This document shows positions 7,322 through 14,465 of a DNA stretch of 25,140 bases, in pieces. Position numbers and translations under genes: made by a program. This DNA comes from Acidobacteria bacterium CG_4_9_14_3_um_filter_49_7. Lineage in GTDB: Bacteria; Acidobacteriota; Holophagae; Thermotomaculales; Thermotomaculaceae. The stretch spans positions 1-25,140 of the forward strand of contig PFTO01000047.1 of assembly GCA_002789615.1 (NCBI GenBank), in the 5' to 3' direction. Numbering within the stretch: the first letter of the stretch is position 1; each line of letters starts with the position of its first letter. Under the pieces are notes generated by a model. It had not been told where the DNA came from, did not search any database, and saw nothing but the letters and a program-made list of their open reading frames with translations.

Positions 7322-7726
7322 ATGAGAAAAGGATATTGTGACACAGCATTGACAGACAAGATTAAGGAGCTAAGGAAGTCCAAGGGATTGACACAAAGGG
7401 AATTCGCGGACATCCTGGGTATTAACATCAACACGATAGCGCAGGCGGAAAGCTACCGTCAAAACTACACGCTTCGTCTATTAAGGAGACTAAGCGAAAC
7501 TTTCCAGATTCCCATGCGCTGGTTCTTTGATGAGCCGGGAGACCTTGATGACACCGGGATTTATAAAATCCTGGATCGGATTGATACCCCGAAAAAGATG
7601 AAAATCAAACAGGTGGTCGCGCAACTTGACCTGGCAGAGAAGGATGACATTGAATTGGTGATCCAGTTACTGGATAAACTCACTGTAAGAATTAAGAGAA
7701 AGAAAGCCGAATTGCCTGATGATTGA
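7322..7726 (+). CDS. XRE-family helix-turn-helix regulator
   Basis: The protein has about 134 residues from the ATG at 7322. An HTH_3/XRE DNA-binding domain occupies the first 60 or so: ELRKSKGLTQREFADILGI forms the first helices, and ININTIAQAE the turn and recognition helix. The C-terminal half (DRIDTPKKM onward) is helical and charged, ends in a lysine-rich tail and matches nothing I recognise. The start is uncertain. ATG 7277 would add a cysteine-containing N-terminal extension that does not belong to the domain, ATG 7322 lacks a Shine-Dalgarno sequence, and TTG 7349 sits at the natural domain start. It lies 90 bases after the aro genes and before a terminator. Its target is unknown; autoregulation is typical of the family. 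Confidence 0.75.
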   Translation: MRKGYCDTALTDKIKELRKSKGLTQREFADILGININTIAQAESYRQNYTLRLLRRLSETFQIPMRWFFDEPGDLDDTGIYKILDRIDTPKKMKIKQVVAQLDLAEKDDIELVIQLLDKLTVRIKRKKAELPDD

Positions 7727-7788
7727 TATCTCTTGTCTTCTCTCTCCCGGCGATATTCCGCTCCAGTTAACTGTCGTAACACGGGCCC

Positions 7789-7824
7789 AAAAAGGGTAAA
7801 CCTCCGTTTTCTCTTACCCTTTTT
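7789..7824 (+). terminator. Intrinsic terminator after the XRE regulator
   Basis: AAAAAGGGTAA (7789-7799) pairs perfectly with TTACCCTTTTT (7814-7824) around a 14-base loop, ending in a T run. It separates the aro/XRE transcript from the next gene. Confidence 0.7.
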
Positions 7825-7861
7825 CAACACTTTCGTGTATATTGGTGTAAAAGACATATGC

Positions 7862-7867
7862 AAGGAG
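7862..7867 (+). promoter_or_regulatory. Ribosome binding site deciding the start at 7875
   Basis: AAGGAG at 7862-7867 is one base from the ATG at 7869 but seven from the ATG at 7875, so the latter is the better start; GTG 7872 is intermediate. Confidence 0.6.
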
Positions 7868-7874
7868 TATGGTG

Positions 7875-10166
7875 ATGGACCAAGCAAATCGCGGTTATTT
7901 TGAAAATTATGAAATGCATCAGTTCTTTTATGATGTTTATTCCAATGCCAGAACGGGTGTACTGAAAGTTTATTTCCCTGATTCCGTGGTCAAGACCGTC
8001 TATTTCTCCGAAGGCAATATTGTCTATGCCTCTTCCAATGGTGAAAAAGACAAACTCATCACAATTCTCATCAAGTACAAGAAATTGACGCAAGAGCAGT
8101 TGGATGCGGCACTTCGCCAGATGGACAAGAATATTTCTCTGGGCCGTAATCTTGTTAATATGGGATTTATCACACACAAAGAATTAATCTGGGCTGTCAA
8201 AGTTCAGGTAATAAGTATTATCCACTCAATCGTCGTGCTGAAGCAGGGTGATTATCACTTCAGTGAAGGGCCTCTACCTGACGGTGTGATAAATCTGCCC
8301 TTAAATACTATGAAGGTCATTTTTGACTCCATAATTATGTTTCAGGACAGGGAGTGGATTGCAGAAAAGATCCAGCAACCGGATACCATTTACAAAAAGA
8401 CACTTCTTTATGAAGAAGGAAAGAATCGACTGATCACAAATCCGGATCTTCTGGAAGTTGCTGAGGCAATTGATGGGAAACGAACTCTTGCTGATCTGAC
8501 CGGAATGACCACTCTGGAAGATTTCAAGGTCTTTAAGCTTTTATATTCTTTGAAGTTTCTTACTTTGATTGAAGAAAGAATGCCTGAGGCAACTGTGCCA
8601 TCAAGCGAAGATATCTTTGAAATTCAGGATGAACCTGAAGAGGACCTTGAACTGGCAGAAGAAGCTTTCGTCCATCTCGGTGAATCTGCGGAAAAACCCG
8701 AACAGAAGGAAGAACCCACAGAAAGACTTGAAAAGGACCAGTTGCCTTTTCCTGCTCCAGTAATCGACCAGGAAGAACCCACAGAAAAAATTGATATTTC
8801 GATTTCCGATCAGTTTGAACCGGAAGTTGAATTTTCAGAACCCGAAGTAGTATCAGATTCTGAAGAAAGTGACAAAGATGTATTTGTTGAATTCAAGCTA
8901 AAGGAAGACGAACTCTCCTATGAAGAAGAATCAGTTGAAGATGAACTTCAATCTGGAAATCATCTTGAGTTTGAATCAGAAGCTGATGAACTCGTGGACC
9001 AACCGGATACAACCTCACTTGAGGGCGATGAGAGAGGCTTTGCGCTTACGGAGCAGGATATAGACTCCGTTATCATGGACAATGACGAGCAGTTTCCCGA
9101 AATGGGGAAAGATACATATCGGCTGGAACGATTGGAGAGCGAGGAAATAGGTGATTTTGGTGCCGATGATGCTGATGCGACCCTTGTTGAATCAACTTTG
9201 TCGGGCAGCGAATCCTTTGATGAAGAAATGATTGATGCCAGTGCTGGTGGGGACGGCGGGAAATGGTTACTCATTTCACTGATAGTAATATCAGTTATCC
9301 TCTTCGTTGGAACTATGTACTATTACCAGTTCTGGCTTCCCCAACAACAAAAGGCACCGACATTACCTTCAGAAAAAACCCAAGTTGAACAAGCTGCACC
9401 AAAGGAGGATGTCACTGCCTCCTCCATTACTTCTCTGGAAGAATCGGATGTAACATCGCCCTCTGTCTCTGAATCTGAATTGCCTTTGGTAGGGAATAAA
9501 TCTTCATCATCCGGTGTTTCTAATGGAAAAGAGATGAAGACAGCTGAAGAGAATGTCGCAAAACCTATTTCTGAGAAAGCTCCCAACAGTATGTTAAATT
9601 CAGAAGAGCCGAAAGAGGCACCAACACCCAAGGTCAAACCCAGCCAGAAAAAGGAATCTTTGCAAAAACAGGGAAACATTGTCAAAGGTGTAACTGAAAA
9701 TCAGAGACCATCCTCCGATACTCAAGTTAAGCCAGAGATATCATCAGTGCCTGACACAACTCAGACAAAGTCATTGTTGAAACCAAAACAAACACAAACC
9801 ACAGTACCTCAGCAGCCAAGCTCATCAGATACTGTAGATTCAATCGTCATAAAATATGCTTCGTATCTTGACAAGGCTGAGATTACTTTCAACAGTGCAA
9901 ATGTCAAAGCGGTAACTTTGCAACTGGAAGTGGCGTGCAAAGCTGAAACCGTTCAACAGGCCCTCCGTCTTTTGAAGTCTCCCGAAGAAATCTATCTGGT
10001 GCCATTCAAATATGGAGGCTCTGACTGTGTGATTGTCTGTTTTGGTCTCTTTGATTCTAACCAGGAGGCGATGAAAGCGATGAACAGTCTACCTCAGGTT
10101 TTTTATGAAGATAACAACGAACCCTTTGTGGCTTCAATCAGCAGACTGAAACGGCGTTTTCAATAA
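7875..10166 (+). CDS. DUF4388-like (PATAN) membrane protein with SPOR-like C-terminal domain
   Basis: The protein has 763 residues. The N-terminal part (about 5-75) resembles DUF4388/PATAN: a GVLKVYF strand, then VKTVYFSEGNIVYASS. A GspE-N-like helical part follows (LGRNLVNMGFITHKEL, then a QGDYHFSEG hairpin). A winged-helix-like segment around 190-235 ends in LLYSLKFLTLIE. Residues of about 236-455 are very rich in Glu, Asp and Ser and probably disordered. One hydrophobic segment near 463-484 (WLLISLIVISVILFVGTMYYY) is a membrane helix. The periplasmic side has a Pro/Ser/Lys-rich linker and a last 110 residues ending VIVCFGLFDSNQEAMKAM to PFVASISRL, which has the look of a SPOR or SPOR-like fold. 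N-in/C-out topology is inferred. The terminator just upstream means it needs its own promoter; TATATT at 7838-7843 is the only -10-like hexamer and has no good -35. The function is unknown; signalling or motility scaffold roles are plausible for DUF4388 proteins. Confidence 0.8.
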   Translation: MDQANRGYFENYEMHQFFYDVYSNARTGVLKVYFPDSVVKTVYFSEGNIVYASSNGEKDKLITILIKYKKLTQEQLDAALRQMDKNISLGRNLVNMGFITHKELIWAVKVQVISIIHSIVVLKQGDYHFSEGPLPDGVINLPLNTMKVIFDSIIMFQDREWIAEKIQQPDTIYKKTLLYEEGKNRLITNPDLLEVAEAIDGKRTLADLTGMTTLEDFKVFKLLYSLKFLTLIEERMPEATVPSSEDIFEIQDEPEEDLELAEEAFVHLGESAEKPEQKEEPTERLEKDQLPFPAPVIDQEEPTEKIDISISDQFEPEVEFSEPEVVSDSEESDKDVFVEFKLKEDELSYEEESVEDELQSGNHLEFESEADELVDQPDTTSLEGDERGFALTEQDIDSVIMDNDEQFPEMGKDTYRLERLESEEIGDFGADDADATLVESTLSGSESFDEEMIDASAGGDGGKWLLISLIVISVILFVGTMYYYQFWLPQQQKAPTLPSEKTQVEQAAPKEDVTASSITSLEESDVTSPSVSESELPLVGNKSSSSGVSNGKEMKTAEENVAKPISEKAPNSMLNSEEPKEAPTPKVKPSQKKESLQKQGNIVKGVTENQRPSSDTQVKPEISSVPDTTQTKSLLKPKQTQTTVPQQPSSSDTVDSIVIKYASYLDKAEITFNSANVKAVTLQLEVACKAETVQQALRLLKSPEEIYLVPFKYGGSDCVIVCFGLFDSNQEAMKAMNSLPQVFYEDNNEPFVASISRLKRRFQ

Positions 10167-11322
10167 TAGGGACAGACCTGTATCCAGAATTTTCTGCCCT
10201 TAATTCTCAAAAGTTTCCAGTAGTAGACTCAGACGGACTAATCTATTTCTTCTCAAAACAATGTTGCGAAACCTGAAAGAACCATGAAAGCTCTAACAAA
10301 AAAGGCAGGCAGGAAATAGGGAAGGGTGCCCCTCAGCAAATGTATCGAAATTCTTTACATGGTCTGCATAACTTCTGACTTAAGAATCTCTTATGTAGCT
10401 TTTCTCAAGTATAAACCTATATTTGGGTTCTTAATATATGTTCATATAATAGATGTAACCTCGCTTATAACCTTTAAGTACCATTTACGCAAAAAACTAC
10501 ACCTTAGGATCTATATGAACTCTCCATATGTTCTTTCTGTTGTGGTTTGTTAACGTTACAGGATCTACTGCAATTTTCACTAGAGAACTTAAAGCACTCG
10601 CAATGGTCACTATATATTGAGTAGCTTTACTTTATATTCATATGCTAAACTTATGCATGTAGGCGGGTTATGCGCGCTCCAAATTGTATGAACGAAAACC
10701 ACGCTTAATAACGAGAATTTCCAAAGATAAGGAAGTCTCTCATTAGTCGCAAATCGTCCGTACTACCTTCGTTTTTTATAAACTGAGCTGCATTAAGAGG
10801 ACAAGAGCAAGAGGGCAGAAACATAAATTCGTAAGGAGATGGTTGCCTACTTGTAAATGGTTAAGCTTTATAGATATTGGCGCACAGTTCCAGTCAGAAA
10901 ATCAACCACAACACATTCCTTTGTGTACGATCTTACTCTAAAAAAACACAAGAATATTCCCAAATGACCCATGTCGCAGATCCTTAAAAGTGAATTTTGG
11001 TCTACCAACCTGAAGATCTCTTTTATAAAGCATTTGTTAAGATATTTCGACGCAAGCTCTTGTAACAAAAGGGGAAGTAGAAGAAACCAGAATCCATACA
11101 ATTCAGACTTCCGATAATATACATTATGTAAACTTGCTGTATAAGATCAATAAAGGAGAACCGTACGAACCGTATATCAAATAGAAAATAGAGAAAGTAT
11201 TCAAATCATTTTGAGTCCATATATATACAGGTAAAGAAAAAATCATTCTGATTCCCAATGCTTTTGCGTTACAATCTATGGGCAGTAATCTATTTGGTGA
11301 CTACAAAAGTCAGGAGGTCTCA
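10167..11322. other. AT-rich intergenic stretch of about 1.15 kb with no supportable gene
   Basis: Stops are frequent in all frames. The longest frames (75 residues at 10326-10553 with a GTG start; 77 residues on the minus strand at 10868-11101 with a TTG start) have no good ribosome binding site and resemble no family I know. Lines counted by hand (10381-10500 and 11161-11220) are about 30% G+C, below the coding sequence on either side. I looked for tRNA, tmRNA, RNase P, SRP and 6S RNA signatures and for terminal inverted repeats and found none. The last 80 bases should hold the serC promoter. Confidence 0.7.
11312..11317 (+). promoter_or_regulatory. Ribosome binding site deciding the serC start
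   Basis: AGGAGG at 11312-11317 lies five bases before the ATG at 11323. It rules out the in-frame ATG at 11278, which would add 15 residues not found in SerC. Confidence 0.8.
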
Positions 11323-12408
11323 ATGACACACCGCGTTTACAATTTCTATGCAGGACCAGCCACTCTTCCATTCAGTGTGGTTCAAAAGGCCTCTCAGGCT
11401 GCATTGGACTTTAATGGATTGGGTTTGTCCATTCTCGAGATCAGCCATCGTGCGAAGGATTTTGATCATGTGATAAAGGAAGCACAGAAGGATCTGAAGG
11501 AGATTATGGGTTTAACAGATGACTACCACGTCCTGTTTCTACAAGGCGGTGCCAGCCTTCAATTCCATATGGTTCCTCTAAACTTAATGATGAAAGGTAA
11601 ACCTGCTGATTACGTAAATACAGGTGCATGGTCAAAGAAGGCAATTAAGGAAGCAAAGCTTCTTGGAGAAACCCGTGTAGTGGCGACTTCAGAAGATAGT
11701 AATTTTTCCTATATACCGAAGGTACTACCAGTAAATGATGATGCAAGTTATCTCCATATAACGACAAACAATACAATTTTTGGCACTCAATTCAATCATT
11801 TTCCGGAAAAGTCTGAAAATGTTCCATTGATCGCAGATATGTCATCGGATATGCTGTGCAGACGGTTAAAATTCACAGACTTTGATATGATTTATGCGGG
11901 AGCGCAGAAGAACATGGGGCCATCCGGTACAACAATCGTTATTTTGAAGGATAAACTCCTCCAGCGCGATAAGGAGTTGAACCCTACCCTTCTTCGGTAC
12001 AAAACTCACACCGATAAAGATTCACTATTCAACACGCCGACTGTCTTTTCTATCTATGTAGTGCACCTTGTTCTAAAATGGATCATTGAGTCGGGCGGTC
12101 TGGACGGTGTTGAGATAATGAATAGGAATAAAGCCGGCCTTTTGTATGGCGCCATCGATGAGATGAAGGATTTTTACAAAGGAACGGTAACAGACAAAGA
12201 TTCCAGATCTTTAATGAATGCCACTTTCCGTCTTCCAAATGAAGAACTTGAACAGAAATTTGTAAAGGAAGCGGAAACAGAGAACATGCTTGGATTGAAA
12301 GGCCACAGAAGCGTTGGCGGGATTCGCGCATCTATTTATAACGCCTTCCCCTTTGAAGGTGTAGAAAAGCTCGTGGATTTTATGAAGGCATTCAAAGCCA
12401 AAGCGTAA
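11323..12408 (+). CDS. serC: Phosphoserine aminotransferase
   Basis: The protein has 361 residues, against 362 in E. coli. This PLP enzyme exchanges 3-phosphohydroxypyruvate and glutamate for phosphoserine and 2-oxoglutarate in serine biosynthesis; the family also acts in pyridoxine synthesis. The N terminus YNFYAGPATLP is diagnostic. QGGASLQF (74-81) holds the phosphate-binding part of PLP, NNTIFGTQF follows, and the Schiff-base lysine is K196 in YAGAQKNMGPSG. The conserved C-terminal GHRSVGGIRASIYNAFP is present. serA and serB are not adjacent. A weak promoter candidate is TACAAT at 11270-11275 with TTCTGA 18 bases upstream. The gene stands alone and ends at a strong terminator. Confidence 0.97.
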   Translation: MTHRVYNFYAGPATLPFSVVQKASQAALDFNGLGLSILEISHRAKDFDHVIKEAQKDLKEIMGLTDDYHVLFLQGGASLQFHMVPLNLMMKGKPADYVNTGAWSKKAIKEAKLLGETRVVATSEDSNFSYIPKVLPVNDDASYLHITTNNTIFGTQFNHFPEKSENVPLIADMSSDMLCRRLKFTDFDMIYAGAQKNMGPSGTTIVILKDKLLQRDKELNPTLLRYKTHTDKDSLFNTPTVFSIYVVHLVLKWIIESGGLDGVEIMNRNKAGLLYGAIDEMKDFYKGTVTDKDSRSLMNATFRLPNEELEQKFVKEAETENMLGLKGHRSVGGIRASIYNAFPFEGVEKLVDFMKAFKAKA

Positions 12409-12432
12409 AAAGTTAATTCTGATAGTAGAAAC

Positions 12433-12465
12433 AAAAACAGGGGGGCATAGCCCCCCCTGTTTTTT
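12433..12465. terminator. Strong bidirectional terminator between serC and the DUF151 gene
   Basis: AAAAACAGGGGGG pairs with CCCCCCTGTTTTT around a six-base loop, with A and T tracts on either side. It lies between the two converging genes and can stop both transcripts. Confidence 0.9.
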
Positions 12466-12480
12466 GCCTTTTCAAAAAAA

Positions 12481-12963
12481 TCAGGAGTGTTTTCTCCTGG
12501 TACGTGTCTGGGCTTTAATCAGGAGAGGGCTCAAGATCTGTTCAAATCCGGAATCAATTCGCCGCTGGCCTGAGTGTTTGCTAAATAAATCTTCCTTCAG
12601 ATAGATAGGACAATTTCTCTTCAATGCCAGAGTGATGGCATCAGAGGGACGGGCATCCACTCCTTCAATGTTTCCACTGTTGCTTTCAATTTGAACGGTA
12701 GCGAAGTAGGTATGCTCCATTTCTCTGACAATGTGAACCGCTTTCATGGTAGCACCCGCCTTTTCCAGCATGTCCAGGATCAAATCATGAGTCATGGGAC
12801 GGGGTGGATGAACCCCATCGCATTGATTAACAATGTTGTGAGCCTCCATAAACCCGACGTGAATAGTGCAACATCGATTGCCACTTCTCTCTTTCAGTAC
12901 AAGAAAGGGCGATTCTGAAAGTGGTGTATCAATTATATCTTCCAATTCTACTTCTACAAACAC
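12481..12963 (-). CDS. Bifunctional nuclease family protein (BFN, DUF151)
   Basis: The protein has 160 residues. The family signature VDARPSDAITLALKRNCPIYLKED lies in the middle, after a GATMKAVHIVREMEHTYFA segment and the N-terminal FLVLKERSGNR strand pair. DUF151 proteins have been described as divalent-metal-dependent DNase/RNase in plants and are widespread, mostly uncharacterised, in bacteria. The start is GTG (12963-12961), with a perfect GGAGG (12974-12970) six bases upstream. It has its own near-consensus promoter and shares the terminator at 12433-12465 with serC. The assignment to the family is firm; nuclease activity in this organism is inferred from the family. Confidence 0.92.
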   Translation of the reverse strand: MFVEVELEDIIDTPLSESPFLVLKERSGNRCCTIHVGFMEAHNIVNQCDGVHPPRPMTHDLILDMLEKAGATMKAVHIVREMEHTYFATVQIESNSGNIEGVDARPSDAITLALKRNCPIYLKEDLFSKHSGQRRIDSGFEQILSPLLIKAQTRTRRKHS

Positions 12964-12994
12964 TCAAAGCCTCCATCAAACATGCTCATCTAAC

Positions 12995-13022
12995 AATATA
13001 ACCCCTCTTTGCCGGATGTCAA
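12995..13022 (-). promoter_or_regulatory. Sigma-70 promoter of the DUF151 gene
   Basis: On the minus strand a perfect TTGACA (13022-13017) is followed after 16 bases by TATATT (13000-12995). The predicted start near 12988 gives a leader of about 25 bases. I see no terminator between miaB and this promoter, so read-through from miaB may add to expression. Confidence 0.75.
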
Positions 13023-13062
13023 AAAACTTTCAGACATGGTGTCAATTTTCTAAGTTCAGCAC

Positions 13063-14370
13063 TCATACCAAACGCGCTTTTAAACTTGCCATCGTAACGG
13101 ATTCAATTCGTACATCTACAATTGAACCTATAAGTTGCTCTGCCCTACCCGCTTCAAAATGAACCACGTGATTGCCTTCCGTTCTACCTGTGAGACGCTT
13201 CGGATTTTTCTTACTGAAACTCTCGACCAGAACCGGATACACATGATTTATCATCTGAAGATGCTTGTTCAGCTGAATTTGTTCCTGTGCGTGTTGCAGA
13301 ATGGAAAGACGGCTTGATGCGATGGAATCCGGAACCGGATCGTCTTTCAACTTGAGAGCGGCAGTACGAGGCCTGGGAGAATATTTGAATGAAAACAGGT
13401 TGTCATATTTCACAGACTGGATAACATTCATAGTATCCATGAAGTCTTTTTCGTCTTCCCCTGGAAATCCAACGATAAAATCCGAGGAAAGCCAACACTC
13501 CGGAAGAATCTCCCGAACCATTTCAATTTTTCTCAAGTAGTCGATTCGAGAATATTGTCGGCCCATTTTTTTCAAGATGCGGTCAGAACCAGATTGCATC
13601 GGCAGATGGATAGTCGGGCATACGTTATCATGTGCAGCAATCACTCGAACAAGGTTTTCATTGAAATCCTTGGGGTGGGATGTGAGGAAGCGGACCCGTT
13701 GGACATCCGGCTGTTCACTGACAGCTTGAAGTACATCAGCAAAGCACTTCCCTTCATAGTTGTAGGAATTTACATTCTGTCCCAGCAGCTCAATCTCATG
13801 AATACCTTTCGTTTCGACCGCGTTTCTAACTTCATCAAGGATGACCGAGAATGGACGGGAATGCTCATGGCCACGTGTGAACGGAACAACACAATAAGTA
13901 CAGAAATTATCACAACCCTCTATGATCGAGACGTAGGCTTTCGTCTGGCCAACTCGCTCGGCAAAGGTAATGGGTGCGTCCATTTCATTAGTATGATCGT
14001 TCGTGTCAAGAAATTTGGCTCCATTCAGTGCGCGATTCACCGCTTCTGTGATCAGGTGGATACTCCTGGTACCCAATACAAACTTCAGGGATGGAATTTT
14101 CTCCAGTAACTCCCGGCCCTCATGGGAAGCCACGCAACCACACACTCCAACAATTTTCCGGTTTCCATATCGCTTTTTCAACACACCTACTCGGGAATGA
14201 ATCTTGTGAACTGCTTTTTCCCGAACACTACAGGTGTTTAGAATGAAGATCTCAGCATCTTCTTCCGACTCAGTCTGAGTGAACCCATTTTTTTTCAGCA
14301 AACCGACCATTTTCTGGCTGTCATACTCGTTCATCTGGCAGCCCCATGTTTCTATCTTAAATCTTGGCAT
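13063..14370 (-). CDS. miaB: tRNA-2-methylthio-N6-dimethylallyladenosine synthase
   Basis: The protein has 435 residues. This radical-SAM methylthiotransferase adds the methylthio group to i6A37 of tRNAs that read UNN codons. The N-terminal UPF0004 domain carries three cluster cysteines: C11 in WGCQMNEYDS, C47 in NTCSVREKA and C79 in VCGCVA. The radical-SAM triad is C153-C157-C160 in EGCDNFCTYCVVPFTRG. A C-terminal TRAM RNA-binding domain follows (about 370-435). EGCDNFCTYC and TRG are the MiaB form, not RimO or MtaB. AGGAG lies ten bases before the ATG. It sits 95 bases after ptsI on the same strand, with no convincing promoter or terminator between them, so it may belong to the same transcript. 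miaA is not in the window. Confidence 0.95.
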   Translation of the reverse strand: MPRFKIETWGCQMNEYDSQKMVGLLKKNGFTQTESEEDAEIFILNTCSVREKAVHKIHSRVGVLKKRYGNRKIVGVCGCVASHEGRELLEKIPSLKFVLGTRSIHLITEAVNRALNGAKFLDTNDHTNEMDAPITFAERVGQTKAYVSIIEGCDNFCTYCVVPFTRGHEHSRPFSVILDEVRNAVETKGIHEIELLGQNVNSYNYEGKCFADVLQAVSEQPDVQRVRFLTSHPKDFNENLVRVIAAHDNVCPTIHLPMQSGSDRILKKMGRQYSRIDYLRKIEMVREILPECWLSSDFIVGFPGEDEKDFMDTMNVIQSVKYDNLFSFKYSPRPRTAALKLKDDPVPDSIASSRLSILQHAQEQIQLNKHLQMINHVYPVLVESFSKKNPKRLTGRTEGNHVVHFEAGRAEQLIGSIVDVRIESVTMASLKARLV

Positions 14371-14465
14371 GCAACTTTTTCTCCTGATATGTTAAATGAA
14401 TTCTGAAGAACCCAGGGATGATCAAAATCATAAGTTGTCTTCAAATTTTAGTGCCCGCCCGGGGT

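Noticed and set aside
10168..10200. Possible hairpin (GGGACAGA with TCTGCCC) just after the DUF4388 gene
   Set aside because: The stem needs a bulge, the loop is long and no T run follows, so I do not call it a terminator. It also faintly resembles REP-type repeats, but only one copy is seen.
10326..10553. 75-residue open frame in the AT-rich stretch
   Set aside because: It begins with GTG, lacks a ribosome binding site, resembles no family and is of a length expected by chance in such DNA.
10835..10935. AAGGAG followed by a short TTG-started frame of about 33 codons
   Set aside because: The ribosome-binding-like sequence is near an ATG that gives only five codons; the TTG frame has no recognisable content.
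10868..11101. 77-residue minus-strand frame with hydrophobic start
   Set aside because: It begins with TTG, has no clear ribosome binding site and its composition follows the AT-rich base bias; no supporting context.
14371..14465. GC-rich CCCGGGCGGG sequence between ptsI and miaB
   Set aside because: It does not form a stable stem with a following T run, so neither a terminator nor a promoter could be supported here.
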